This document shows, one piece after another, positions 13,440-27,188 of a DNA stretch of 64,000 bases. Position numbers and translations under genes: made by a program. This stretch comes from Nymphaea colorata. Lineage: Eukaryota; Streptophyta; Magnoliopsida; Nymphaeales; Nymphaeaceae. Within the stretch, counting starts at the first letter, position 1. Each line of letters begins with the position of its first letter. The stretch spans positions 8,774,204-8,838,203 of the forward strand of contig NC_045139.1 in assembly GCF_008831285.2 (NCBI RefSeq), written 5' to 3'. The notes beneath the pieces are model-generated. The model did no database searches. It worked only from the letters and a program-made list of their open reading frames with translations, and was not told the DNA's origin.

Positions 13440-13950
13440 ACGTCATCAAGTGAAACAAACATAATGTGGACCGAATTCAGTTGAAGGGTAAGCTAGATAC
13501 GCTTTATGATGGGCAGAAGTAGCTTTACAGTAATTTGGAGTCGAGAATTGTAGCTGCGTCCCAAAAAATTGAAAACAAATGTATACTTTAGGGGATGTTT
13601 GGAACATAGTGCTCATCAATCTGTTTCAATATTTAGGACAGATTTTGGAACAATGTGCATAGTATTACATGAATTTGTCTCTCACTATTTGGGAGAGGTT
13701 TTCGTTCAAATAACTTTTAAACATCATCAAGTTGAACAAACATCTATATATAAACCGAAATTCAGTTGAAGCGTAAGCTAGACATGCTTTGGGATCAGCA
13801 AATGCACATGAGTCCTACGTCTGAAGAAATTGAAAACAAATTGTATATTTGGGGGTGTTTGGTAATGGGAAGACTGCATTCTTGGGAATCCAGTGTTCCA
13901 GAATCTGTCTCAATGTTTGAGATAGATTCTGGAACACTATGTTCTAGTTA
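13440..13950. repeat. Two diverged copies of a DNA repeat, about 280-base period
   Basis: The phrase catcaagt(t)gaacaaacat, followed by attcagttgaagggtaagct, occurs at about 13443-13500 and again at about 13724-13790. Each copy is followed by a segment opening ggg(g)atgtttgg or gggggtgtttgg and ending near ttctggaacac. Terminal phrases of the GGGTGTTTGG type are common in plant MITEs. The second copy ends in a tight hairpin at 13893-13937. Confidence 0.55.
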
Positions 13951-13996
13951 AGAACATATTTAGAAGTAACGAGTAAGCACTCAGGTTAGAAAGAAT

Positions 13997-13999
<3 letters not shown>

Positions 14000-14051
<52 letters not shown>
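14000..14051. repeat. Compound (TA)n(GA)n microsatellite
   Basis: About 15 TA repeats pass straight into about 10 GA repeats. On the minus strand it reads CT then TA, the same order as the larger arrays near 20.7 and 21.3 kb. Confidence 0.95.
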
Positions 14052-16292
14052 GGTGTGTGTGGTAGGTGCCAAACCAATGATCTACTGTATAGAAGGCCAG
14101 AAGAAGCTAAACAGAAAAAGAAGACGGGACATTTAATATCATATCACATGAAAATTTTGTAAATAGTTCCTACAATTTAGTATTAAATTAGAACCGCCAA
14201 ATTAAAGAAAACTGCTGAAGTAATGCGTTCTAGTGTGGTGTGTGAGTGATAGATGTGTGTGAGTGAAAGGGAGACAGACTGAGAGAGAAGGTAACTTTCC
14301 AATCTAATGATTTAAAAGTAAAGCAAAGGAAAAGTATGGCCCTTGATGATACATTATAAACTATAAAAAGGGGAAGAGTTGAGCAGAAAGAAGCGAAGCA
14401 ACTTTTTATTTCTGATTCTTTGATTGTATGTTATTGATTTGGACAAAAACAGCAGATATAATTTGCCAAGTAACAAGCAGTTAAAAAAATATATGTGGAC
14501 AAATTTAATTTCCCAACCAATTCATTTAGGAAAAGATAACTAGCAGTTTCTGTTCTGTGTGGACTAATCTGCAGACAAGCAGAACTTTGAACACAATAAG
14601 CTTAAAAACATGAAAAAAATTTAAAAAAAAAACTTAACCTAGTTTCAATTGAAATCAGAAAGCAAACTAATTCACCTACAGAAGAATTTTCTGGGGCTGA
14701 AGCCATCTAGGCCATCCCAAGGGAAAGAACCACTGTCCATGATAGTAACAACAAAATTACTGACAAGAGGTGCCAAGGACTCTCATTAGCACTAGGTGAC
14801 ATAAAGTCAACAACATGTGTAATTGCGGCTAGATGCCCACCTTAAAATTTTTCTCAAAAGATTTCTGCATTGGAGGTCTGACAGCATAGAGGTCCAAAAA
14901 AGGACACGAATCCGTGGTCTCAGCCTGAACTTAACAACCAGGATTACACTTTACTCAACAATCTTCTCTTCCAAAATATCCATGGTGCTCAGGAAAAATG
15001 CATACGGGGTAGACATTCTATGGAAATCCTTTAGCCAGCCATATCCATGCACCTCAGAATATGAACTCTCGACCTGTCAGGATTAATCCTTCACATCTCA
15101 CTAACATATTATGTTTACTGTGCACGATGAACATTCAGCAGCACCTTTCTCATACCCGTAGGCCTTCTTGCTTCATTTCTAAAGTACTGTACTCAGTTAC
15201 AGAGGACAGCGGTATGCTTCTTTCAACATTATCATGTATATGTGGCACCATTTAACAATTGCAGGAACATAGTATAACGAAAGTAACTGTTTATCTATTG
15301 CAAACATGATCCAACCCCATTTGCCATTGTTTATCCAAAATATGGCATTACAGTATAAAGAGGGAAATAGCATCTTTCCATATAAATGCTGAAGACAATG
15401 TATTAAATACTATTGACTGTTGACAGCCTTCAAGTGACTCTTGTTGCTAGACCTTGCACAGGAATATTAAGATCAGGGATAATTTTGCCACGTTATTAAA
15501 GAAATATAGACACTTAAGGTCTCAATCTCCTCTATGCTTTTTCATCTGGCCAAATGCATTCGCTTAGCCAATAATGCTTCTTATTGATTAAGTATGTTTC
15601 TTGGACATGAATCATGCTGCTTCACTTTGCTATTCTTGCACTGTCAAAAAAGGCCTTTATGTTAGAACAGAGGCGGAAGGTCTGATCTCAGAGGAGCAGA
15701 CCAGATCAGATCAAGATGCACAGGTGCCACCATAAGGTGAAATCGCCTCAAGGTTCCAAATGCTTTGATCATTTGGAGGGTAAAAATTTTAGTCTCATTG
15801 TTCTTTTCTTCTTGCAGTTCATAGTGGCATCTCCGGAGGAATTATTATCTGGCCCAAGTCCCAACAGAGATTCAAGTCATCACGTGCGATGCTTCTTCAT
15901 TCTTAACCAAACAAGAAACTATCAGTTTGGCTCAACAGAGGTTAGAACAGCCTCTATGCAATCATTTATCAAACGGTATAAGCAAATGCACTACTTCGCC
16001 ATCGGAAATATTTTCCAAAACATATAACAGTTTCCAGTTTCAACACAAGGAGGAGTACATTATTCAGCAAAAAATAGGCACCCCCATGCTTCAATTAGTC
16101 AAACTAAAACAAAAATGACGTGTGAAACTCAAGTTAACCCAATTTCCTCAAGGAAGCGGCGTAGATTTTGACAAAAAAAAAATGCAGACAGCAGACCTAA
16201 CGATCGAATACATCAACCGAAAAGCAGCTGAGAAAGAATCTACTCCAATTAAACAATACCAACAACCTCCCAAGCAACCGCCATGGACTGAC

Positions 16293-16587
16293 CTATCGAT
16301 CCTCGACGACTTCCCCACCTGTCCCATCGGACCGCAAGACGTTTTCAGCGGCCGTCGACTCCGCTTGCTTCGACTGCGCTTCCATCAGAGCCTCCATATC
16401 CCTTAGCCGGCTCTTCACCACAGTGGTAACCAGAACTGTGATTTCCAAAAGCAGACACGTGAAATGATCAAGAACCAAAAAGCAGAACAAGCAAACGGCA
16501 AGGCCAAAACCACGAGAGAGAGAGACCTCCAGCGGTGCCAATGGCCCAGAGCCAGAGAATCCTGACGCCGGGATTCTTCCCCAACAT
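16293..16587 (-). CDS. Small single-pass membrane protein, function unknown
   Basis: Two exons, 16527-16587 and 16293-16435, are joined by a GT-AG intron and encode 67 residues starting MLGKNPGVRILWLW. Residues 10-27 form a hydrophobic segment (ILWLWAIGTAGVLVTTVV) flanked by Arg9 before it and Lys28, Arg30 and Arg32 after it. A polar helix-like stretch (RDMEALMEAQSKQAEST) and an acidic tail ending EVVEDR follow. This suggests a short N-terminal anchor with a basic and polar C-terminal part facing a soluble compartment. The longer open frame upstream of 16587 has no in-frame ATG, so I start at 16587. An upstream ATG-TGA pair at 16717-16722 lies in the presumed leader. The splice joins the hydrophobic segment in frame, which supports the model. 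I do not recognise the family with certainty. Confidence 0.6.
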
Positions 16588-16826
16588 AGCTCTGAACGTA
16601 GAAGTGACTTTTCCTTGCGTCCTTTTTCTCCTTGGTTCTCCTGAGCCCTTTCTTCTGCAAGAGCGAAAGCCCCTGCTCTCTTGGTGGGACTTCCCGTGTC
16701 CCCAGCTAAACACTAATCACATAGACACGCTAAAAACACTCTTGTCAGTATGGGCAGCCGATACGAATCGTATTAGCAGATTGCAGATGTGATATACGGG
16801 CGATATGATATGACCAAAAAATCGGG

Positions 16827-16833
16827 ATTTATA
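16827..16833 (-). promoter_or_regulatory. Candidate TATA box for the small membrane-protein gene
   Basis: On the minus strand the sequence reads CCTATAAATCCC. It lies about 240 bases upstream of the ATG at 16587, so a start about 30 bases downstream would give a leader of about 210 bases. No transcript evidence is available. Confidence 0.4.
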
Positions 16834-18927
16834 GGGAAAAGTTTATACGTTCGGACATCAAACTGGAGAAGAGCTTATTCACGTTTCGAAATGACAAAGA
16901 TGCTTTTATGTATCATAGCTTAGAGGGCAGGCTTGTATAGGAATGTCAAAAAGTTTGATTTCGATTAGATATTTCATTGATGTTCTAAAAAATCAGAGAA
17001 AAAAATTAATGTCTACCGGTGAAGATGTTGAGTCGAAATCTGGTTCAATAATAGCAACTGTGTTCTTTGCTCATGTGATTTCAGACAACCAAGTTTCCCT
17101 GGTTCAATATGCTATATGTCCTCCAACACTGTGCATTCCATGATTATGTACAATTTCATGTTCGTCGAATTCCCAATATTCATTGACATTGACAAAAGAA
17201 GACAATCTGTCAATGATTGAATAATGGTTCTTCCACAGCCATGACAAGGATTGTCTCAGAAAATTATAAATTATGATTGATTGCCCTTTGTAGGTATTTG
17301 GATGAAGGTACAAAAAAGAAAAGTTCCTAAGAAATAGCTTGTCCTAGATACATGTATTTGTCAATGTTTATTGAAGGAGATAGAACAAGAACGGGGCCCA
17401 ATTCTGTTGGATTTGTACCAGTGTTCAATTGTACCAAAGATCTGCCTTCTTCCTTTCTTCTTCCAGCTAAGGGTGTTTATCTTTTCCATTGAAATACCGG
17501 TGGTGAAATGAACTATTAGCATTCCCTTCATTGATAAACTGAAGTTAGGCAAATCCCTACAAGTTTACGCCAACAAGCAAATATCACTTGTTCAACTTTT
17601 GGCTGCCTTTCTCAACTTAAATTTCCCAATCAAACTCCCCAGCTAGGTGTATGTAGCTTTTGTTGTAAAAAATTAGCATATTAGCGTTCCAAGAACAAGT
17701 TCCAAAAATCCCAATAGATTGTAGAAGATTCACAATTCAAAAGATATAATTGCTTTAAGAACTACAGGATTACAGTTATATATTCTGCAGGTCGTAATCC
17801 TTTTTTTTTTTCCTACAAAGGAAACAAAAAGTTACCACATTGCTAAAGTTCAATTCTACCAGTAGCTGATCTTTCTTAGAATTAGCACGTTGTCATAATT
17901 GAGTATTTAACTATTGACTGCATGGTGAGGAACAGCCTTATTGATGAAAAGTATGATAGAAACAGGCTCTCAGACCTTTTACTGTCCGATTAAGCAAAAA
18001 CAGTTTGAAGCAAAATTATTAAGTACATGCACATCAGCCTGTATTGGTTTGATAAGTATCACATCGTTTCCTTGCCCAAATAATGCAGTTACCCTTGAGT
18101 ATTATTGGGCTAAATAATTATGTGAAATTTAGTACTTTTTAACTTAAAACATGACATACACCATCGATTCACACTGATTTAATGCAGCAAAATCTGCATA
18201 AGAAATCTAGCAGCAAGCTGAGAAATGCAGAGAAGTTCACCATAGAACATCCTACGAGACTGTGTTGAAGGAGATGAAACTTGAATAGTCGTATCCTCCA
18301 GAAGATGGGTACCAAAATTAGTCACTCATATCACCTACGATTCCTAGTGCCTGGGAACTCGAATGCTAATCAGCCCACAATACTGATCAGATTATAACTG
18401 AACATGATAGCACATAGTTCATTTCCATCAGGAATCTCAATTCCCACATTTTTATGGAAATCTAATCTCTCACATGGGAATCCCATTCTAAGGATTGGAT
18501 GTCAAATTCTCATGCTTGTGGAATTCCAAACTGACTTCCCAACAAGCTCCCTATGCTGCCTCCGGACAAGAGCTCTGCCATCAAGAATTTGATACGATCA
18601 TGATGTTAAATCCTCAGGCATATTAATCTGACGCAGGATCTGCATAGTATCAGCTTGTGAAAAGGATTCCTATGATGTCTTGTTTCTTATCCTTCTTAGT
18701 TCTAGCAAACTGCTTCCCAATTTTCATTCCGGCCCTCCCCATTTTGATCCTCGTTCTTCTTAGCCATATATATGGTTCAGTGAGCACCCATAATTCTAGC
18801 AACTGTGTTCTTTGCTCTTCTGAAAATGCAGAAACATTCTCAAAGCAGAAGATCCGGCTGCACTGGTTTTAACATACCTTACCTACTGTCATCTCCCCAG
18901 TAGCAAAACTCTCCAACCACCAAAATG

Positions 18928-18960
<33 letters not shown>
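18928..18960. repeat. (AT)n microsatellite
   Basis: A run of about 12 AT units followed by ATGTATGTAT. Confidence 0.9.
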
Positions 18961-20737
18961 ATAAGTCATTTGTTATATAATTATTTAGCTGTTTAGTGGT
19001 TTTATTTATCTATATTTACATATAAACTTTTTTTGTATTAAAGATAACTTTAGTTATGTATATATTTTAAATAGTCAGCTTTGGCTCAGCTCGGTATATT
19101 GAACCAAAGACAATTTGTGCTAATCTGGTAAGCTCTCTCATCGTACGTATGAAAGTAGTTGGCGTGTCCCCAAAGCATCCAAAAAATAATTGCTATGCAA
19201 TAAGAAGTTCATACACGTTTCCAATTGATGCTTTAGATATATGGATCACATACATACGATTCCTACATTAGGTCAAAAAATTGAAATTTTCCTTTTTTCC
19301 GTTTCTTGAAAAATTCATTTACGCTGCACTCGAAAAATATCATGTTTGAGTTATTTGGTTTTCCTCTTTAATCCCCTCGTTCAACAAAACCAAACCACAG
19401 AAGGCCTCAGATAAAACCAAAAACCAAATAAATAAATAAATAAAAGTTCCAGATCTAATCACGTAAAATATCTTTTTAAAAGTTTTTTTCCATGGTCGAA
19501 GTTTCATAAATTGTAGAGATGGTCATAGATATACATGAGAGATGTGTCTTTTGTGGAGCTCGTCTGTTGTATTTCCCACTCCGAAAGTGGTCATGATTTA
19601 TTTTAAAAAAAATCTTTTGGGGGCGTACATTTTGCATATGGTTCAAGAAAAAACCAGTTTTTGTAGATTTTTAATAAAAGCAACGGTTTTTAGGGAAGCT
19701 GCCGAAATTGTGACCTCAACCAAACTTTCGTTACCCTGATAAAATTAAAAACATTAACTAAAAATGATACATGTATTTTGTTTTCTTAACCTATGTAAAT
19801 TACTGATACTTCAATGTAGATTAGTACTTCAGTAAGGTCCTCATGCCCATGTTGCCATACTCACATCCAAAGTAAGTACTTAGATAAACTGATCCAAACC
19901 ACTTAATTTACATGATTTAAATTTTAAACTCATTTTTCATTCTATTTTTTAAAGTTATTATCTATGTACTGGTTTTATTTATATCACTTGTTTATTTAAA
20001 TATTACTTTCATTTTGATTTTTTGTGATATTATACATATAAGAAAATTGAATAGTGACTTTGATTTTTCATAATCACTTAGCATCTAAATAAGGTTGTTC
20101 AATCGATAATATTGTTTTCATATAGTATTAATTCACATATTTTTTTTCTCTCAATCATTCATTTATTTTAAATGAACGTTTGTGATTAGATGGTTAGGTG
20201 AGTACTCAAAATGACTACTAAACTACTGAAGTCATCATGCACTTTTATATATATATATATAATATACACTACCCGTACCTGCATCTACGTGAGTTGAGTT
20301 TTAAGTAACTCATCTGACAGTTTATAAAAATTGTAACTTTATTATGAGAATTACAAAGAATAACTCTTTTCTAAATTACATAAGAAAAATATGCTAGAAA
20401 ATGAAAACAGTTAATTCCTCTGTCTCTTGTTACCATAATTTTTCATTTAGCTTTGAAAAGGCCAACGATGATGCGACAGACAAGCTTATAATGGAAAGAA
20501 GATTCCCAGCTTGTCCAATTCGCAAAGATAAGCCAACTGACAGAGACATTGTCCTATCAAATCACACACCTAAACCCCACAAATAAGAAAAACTATAGAA
20601 CATTTCCTTCAATTTTCAAACTAAGAAAAAAGATGGATTTCTTTTTCATGTTGCGTTGGACACATATCCTCATAGGGATACCAACGCACATTTGCCAACT
20701 TACCGTTGCCAGCCACATTGCATGCAGCGCAGTACCA

Positions 20738-20847
<110 letters not shown>

Positions 20848-20920
20848 CCGATAATTCAACTTTTCTTCTTCTTTTTCTTCGGATAATAATGAGAAGTCTC
20901 TGGAAGACCTGACCTCATAA

Positions 20921-20964
20921 TAAACTTACTTTTGAAGGTATATAAACTTACTTTTGAAGGTATA
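20921..20964. repeat. Perfect 22-base tandem duplication
   Basis: The unit with core taaacttacttttgaaggta occurs twice in direct succession, at 20921-20942 and 20943-20964, just downstream of the compound microsatellite. Confidence 0.9.
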
Positions 20965-21300
20965 TGGCATATGCATGGGTAAGTTTTACAAGAACAATAC
21001 AAAATCAGTGACTGTGGTGAGATTCTAACTTGAATCGTTTTAACTTACTAGTGCTCAAGTCAAACTTAACCGAGCGAGTTCGAGTCAAGCCAGTCGTTGA
21101 ACATTTCTAGAGGGTCGGCAGAGGCCATAGCCCCTTGAAATTTTGAAAAAAAAAAATTACTACTTATATTTTTTGGAAAACTTCATTTAGTTCCCAAAAG
21201 ATTTTGAAACTATATTCTAACTCCCATAAAATTTTGAAAAATATAGTTCAGCCTTTCTAAGAAAACTAACTTCGTCCCTCTAAAGCTTCAGAGGGCAAGT

Positions 21301-21486
<186 letters not shown>

Positions 21487-23852
21487 CAATGTGTCGGAAA
21501 TAAGTCATATCAGAGTTGGTGCAGAAAGAGCGGCCATGATGTTGTTTGGGTAACACATTATCCAACTCAATCGTTTCAAATGAATGAAGTGAAAGCATGT
21601 CCTACTTTTAACAGTGACCACATCCCAGCAAATAAGGCAAACTTGTCTCAGTCACGCAGTCATCTCAAACTTGGCTAAAGAGAGGCCGTCACAAAGCAAC
21701 TAATCAGTTGATAAGTTCAGACCAAAGTTTTCGGCTGTTTTTGTTGTTTTCTCTTGTTTAAACCTTACTATTATATCCATGAATTTTGGTTCATATTCAT
21801 GGAACTGAATCTATATCCATTCAAGTGCTGAAATCCTTAATGAAAAGTTTCTCTAGCTAGTGCCCCGAATACTGAGTTTTATGTTTGATTAAAGAACCCT
21901 ACTTTGGGAGTGGATGCCCCAAAAGCAACATATTTGAGACATCCAATCTTCCATTCAAACACTCACTAAAATATTGGTAGGACAATATTAATGCTCCTCT
22001 TCTTTTCCATAAGGTGTAAAGGAAATAAAAAGGAAAGCAATCATAAGAGTGACAAAAATATCTCAAAGGACTGAGAGATGAAGTGTGAAATGGATCCCCC
22101 AAATTGGAGTGCAGCAGTCCAAGTGGGAGTAGAATGGGTCCCCCATTTGTAGTGCAGGCGGAATCATCCGCCATGGAACCTGCAACTCCACCGGAGCCAT
22201 CGCCGAAACAGGGACACATGCAACAAGGCAGTGTACTGATTTCCAATGTCATGCTTTGGTGCGCTATTCTCGTAAACTGCAAATGGTGACAGACGCTACT
22301 TCTAAGTTAAAGGGTATAACTATAAGATCACCTAAGTGCCAAAGCAGTCTGGATCCCGAAACAAGTAGAAAGAAAGGGAGCTTTTGGCATCCCACTCAAG
22401 CAGTGGGGTTCTCTAACTATGATTGATCAAGCATTCATAAAATTATTTTTAAAAATCTAACTACTAAATTAGTAAAAATTTGCTATTTTACTTGCTAAAA
22501 AAGTTCTGGAAAATATGCCCAAGTTTTCTAATGCAGTTGGACTAAAAAAGAGAAGTCATGTATTTATCTTTATGTATATAAAACCAATCATATAATACAA
22601 TTATTGCTTATAATAAAAGAAAAGGTAGTACAAATGAATGCACTCATATGGTCTTCATCAAGGACATTCTAGTCTTTTCATCGTTTTAACCTCAACTTCC
22701 GATTAGGTGAGCTGGGTAAATATCTTTTGACGTGGCTTTACCATCTCGAACTCTTCAGATGTGCTCCTAAAATTTCCATTTAAATTATGCTAAAAGAAAT
22801 GCTCCTAATTCCTAAACCTGTAAACAGACAAAAGAGGTCTGTAGATTCCAAAGTTGAACATGACATCAGAGAACCGATTCACCGTCCACTTCAGCACTCT
22901 TCACCGCCCCACTTGAAAAATCAGATCCGAGAACTCGCGCCTCCTTCTTCTCGAAAGACTGACACCAGAGAAACGCAACAGATTCTTGATAAGGTTTATA
23001 CTTTATAAAATCGAACTCATTTAGTGCATTTCCTTCACATTAGGTTGTATGGTTTGCTTTGGCTTGCGTAAGACTCGTCAGCGTGGCTGCTCATCTGACA
23101 GTTACAGCTGCATGCCAATAATTCCAAATTCAGGTTTGATACCAAAACAGGTTAGATCTGTGGCTTTTTCTCAGCCATGCAAGATTCGCCGCCATGTGGG
23201 ACGGTGGCGAAGACCTGCAACATGCCAAAAAGCTTAAGAAAATTAATGATGCAGCAACAGAAGAATCAGCAGGAGGGCAGCCATGGGCGGATCCGTTAAA
23301 GTCCACCAGTAACTTTTCTTCAAGCTTCATAATTTCCTTTCCTTGGTTAAATTCTTTCTGCGGTCGAAAGGTTGACTGAATTTTTGTGTCCCTCGAATGG
23401 GAGTTGGCAGATCGCCTCCATTTTCTAAGAGGCATTCAGAGGTGTGTAAAATTGTGCCCGAAGTTCCAAGGAAGAGTTATTTAGAGAAACAGAAAGACAT
23501 CAACACGATAGGTTTCTCTTCTACGGCAACCTGAATTCATTCACAAGGAAAAAATAAACATATATGAACTGAAACAATTATAAGATCCTTTACATATTCT
23601 TCCAAATTGAGAACCTGCCTTTTCTCCACTATGATAAAACAGGGCAAGGAAGGCAGGTCAGAAACCTCGATGAAGTGATGAACTACAGACCTATAGGCCG
23701 CATACAAAATCTTACATATAAACAAAGTGAAAAAAGGAAAAAGAAAGAAATGAATTCAATCGGATTTTTTCTTTATCCAGGCAAAATTTACCACATTCTG
23801 GTTCCATTTTCATATCAGGGTCACCTGCCATCATCAGCTTGCATTTCTCTCC

Positions 23853-26800
23853 TTACTTTTCTCCTGGAACAAATCTTGGCAGCGTCAACAAAGTGTTCAC
23901 CCTGGTGACCCCCTCTAGTGCTGACCATTCGTCAGTTTCCTGTGAAAGATCCTCCTCATGATTCTGGCCTTTCTGAGAAGGGGTTGTTGCTGGATTGTCC
24001 AGGTCCTGCCTTGCTAGAGAAGCTTTTCTGCCCTTAACAATGTGTGCAGGAGAACCTGGTTTGCCAGATTCAGCACAAACAGTGACAGATCTTCCAAACG
24101 TTGGGCTCAATGTCAAATCATTATCATCGGCAGAAGATACGACAGCTGGCTGTTTTCGTTTTCTATCATCTTCACCTTTTGAAATAGGGTTAAGGAACAG
24201 ACAGACAACAGCACAATCGTCTACCTTGGATGTTGGATATTTGAGCCTCCATGCACGGACTGCAGACTCAACCAGGGATCTTGCAGCTGATGAACGAGAT
24301 GGTGCTGAAGCCACTATGTCCACCACTTCTTTGTTGGAAAGGACATCCCACACCTGGAGTGACAGAAACTATTAAGGAAAGAGATGCTAAGGAATAAAAA
24401 TCCACAAGATTACATCTTCTATCTAGTACATTTGCAAGCAAAGTTCCCATGGTCACAAGCCCGAGATCCAACTGATATTCAGCCATTGAACATTAGTTTG
24501 AAACAAAAGGAGAAATTGATAATTCAGATTTTATAGAAGAAAGGACAGCTGAAACCTAAAGTTGACATGATAAAGATACGCAAAACGCACCCCATCAGTG
24601 GCTAGCACAACAAACTCATCTCTTTGAGAGAGGAGGCGGTAAGATACTTCAGGGACTGAAATCAAACCAAACTCCTTCAAACAGAAGTCACCAAATGCTC
24701 TTGCCATTGCTAAACCAGGAGAATCGTTGTGGGGAAGCCATACACGTGCCACTTCTGGCTCATCACGCAGCGCAAACACCCGACCTTTGCATCGGCGGAT
24801 CCTCTCTGCTTCTTCTGCAAATGGCAAGCTCATCAGAACCTTTTTCATTTGGAGGGGGAGGTGTGTGTTTGTGGGGTTAGTAGGTGTGAGTGTGGAGAGA
24901 GAAAGGAGGAAGAGAGAGAGAGAGAGAGACCCACTTGGCAGATTCGGTTTGAGGTCTACAGTCAACTGGACAGCAATTAGATTGTTATGTTGGTCCCTTG
25001 TGCCGAGTATGGCTCTAGAATCACCAATATTAGCAATTACAAGATCTTGACCCTGTAGAAAAACCATGTTGGGAAAAGTTACATAATAATCCTTCTCAAC
25101 TTCAAAGCCACAAAGAAGACAGAACATAGATATCCAAGACGAGTTTCAAGTCATTATGCGGAAGCCCATCTTGGAAATTTGGCTCTGTTAACTGCAAACA
25201 AGGTTCTCGTGCTACTCAAAGGGGCTGACATGAGGAAGAACGAAGAAAGGCCCTTTTGGTTCAGAGCATAATTCAGTTAACGGATTATTATTCATGTCAT
25301 GAATGCACAAAGATTTGGGTCCAGGAAAGGCAGTCTGGATTGAAGCTTATCTGCTAAACTTACCTGCTTGACCAACGTGACTGCTGTTGTTCCACTGCAG
25401 AAACAGTCCATATGATGATGCAGTTTCAACTCCTTATCCATCACCTTGAAGGCCTTAAGGAATGAGTCTTTAAGCAACAAAAAGTTTTCTGGCTGCTTTT
25501 CCTTCTCATCCAGCTCCATGGATGACCTTGGTTCCTCATCTGTGCATGTTGACGAGCCTTCCTCAGGTGTTATGCTACCTGCTGCGCTGATGTCAGGCAG
25601 ACCATCATAATTGTCACTATTGAAGTCCCAATGTGCACTCAGCTTGAGTGGAAGGACGTCCCTCACTCTTCTGGCAACAAGATCACCAAAAGGACCATGA
25701 CCATCAAAAACCCCACAGAAAATAGTATCCGTTCTTGAACCAAAATTCTGAAAAGGAAAAGAAAAATAGACAATCAGACAATTAGAAGGAGATTCTAATA
25801 TTGGTGACTGTAAAAGAAATCAAATAGGCACAGTTTACAATTTAAAGTGAAAAAGTTAGACATAAATTGTACTACCAAGAGAGAGAACGCAGCACAGGAC
25901 TGCACCTAAAGAAATTGCATGACCATGCAGAAAAGACTTGTATATCCATACAAACCAAGAAAATAACAGCCACCAGAATGAATTAATCTGTTATTAGAAC
26001 AGAAGCTGTATTCTGGCAATAAGAAATTGCAAGGACAGCAAAACTAACTGTACCCAGCACAACAAAACAATAATTGCACCGATCATCCTATTGAATTCCA
26101 AAAATGCACCATTCTTTAAGTTTATGCAGCTCCTATTCTACTTGATTGTACATGCAGGTACTTTCTTAATTCAGACAGAAAAACCTATATAACATACCGA
26201 GGATTAATCAGCAATGTAACTCTGGTCAGATGAATAAAAAAAATCAATAATCTATGTTCCAAAGCATTCAGTCACAGTAATTCATAAGTATCAGGTAAGG
26301 ATATCAAGAAGCAATCAATTTTATGCTCCTTGAAGCAATTAAGATCATCATCAGTAAAGAACCCAAAGTTGAAGATGACACAAATACCAAGCTAGCTACT
26401 TAAGAGATAGCAACAAATTAAGCCAAAACATGGTTTCATAATTCAGAAGTTAACCACGGCTCAAGCAACAAAAAGGTCACGGAAGAAAGAAAAAGACAAT
26501 GGAGTTTCCTGCACGACAGTTCAAATGACTGACATTATCCCCCTTTCTAGATGACAAAAAATATACCTATTAATAGGCACAGCCAACAAAACCCAGAATA
26601 AATTTCATCATTTCTGCAAAATCTCTCATTGCAGCATGTAAATATTATTCTACCAGCCAAGATGTTTTAGACGGAAGCTGAATAAATTTTGACATATTAC
26701 CTAAACAAGAATTATATGTAGGTGATATAGAACTGCATTTCGACCCAGCAAAATAGCAGGACGGTAATTAACTTGAGCACCGCCCATTTTACTTCAAAAG

Positions 26801-27188
26801 AACCAAACAGAATGCCTACACAGGTCTGTCCTAAAGTTCAATAGTTGACAGAACACCAAGCTGTAATTTGTTTCCAAGCTGAAAAGGGAAAAGAAATCAG
26901 ATTTCGTGAATGATGCAAAAAGAAGAAGAATACCTCCCAAACAATCATTGCGTCTTGGTTTATTCCCTTCTTGCCCTGCTGAGTGAACAAGGAAGCGACC
27001 TTGCTTGCCCCATTCAGAAACATCCTCCCGGGTATCTTCCGCAGCTGGTCCTCTCTCTTGGAATCAAAGGCAGGGTTCTTCGTCCCATTCTTCTTCTTCA
27101 CACCTCTTTTCCTACTCTTTGAACTGGAAGCAGTTGGTGAATATGGGGAACGAGGACTGCTCCCCTCCGCAGATAAACAGGACCCCAT
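23853..27188 (-). CDS. Protein phosphatase 2C, PPM family, clade E-like
   Basis: This gene encodes a 493-residue Mg/Mn-dependent Ser/Thr phosphatase. Exons (5' to 3') are 26934-27188, 25364-25747, 24935-25052, 24591-24814 and 23853-24353, totalling 1482 bases with GT-AG introns. The start MGSCLS has Gly2 and Cys4, a classic N-myristoylation plus palmitoylation signal, so the protein is probably membrane-tethered. PP2C motifs appear in order: NQDAM (77-81), FCGVFDGHGP with metal ligands Asp100 and Gly101, SGTTAV (203-208), GDSRA (223-227), VDLKPN, ARAFGDFCLK, ATDG (324-327) followed by VWD, and VDDCA with Asp372-Asp373. All expected catalytic residues are present. The polar tail of about 115 residues after the catalytic domain looks disordered. 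Architecture matches plant phosphatases of the PP2C33/PP2C52 type. A specific substrate cannot be read from sequence. Confidence 0.95.

Larger units (their letters stand above)
10030..16292. other. Gene-poor interval with repeat relics
   Basis: The first 100 bases or so hold the presumed promoter of the 5MP gene; I see no TATA box there. About 10200-10480 is a patch of repeated phrases around ggatc and atccag. About 13440-13950 holds two diverged copies of a repeat, and 14000-14051 is a microsatellite. No reading frame in the interval resembles a known protein. The part next to 16292 is probably the 3' UTR of the small membrane-protein gene. Confidence 0.45.

Noticed and set aside
16588-16713. 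Upstream extension of the small membrane protein to residue VFSWGHGK
   Set aside because: The extended frame has no in-frame ATG; it opens with GTG, so the first ATG at 16587 was preferred.
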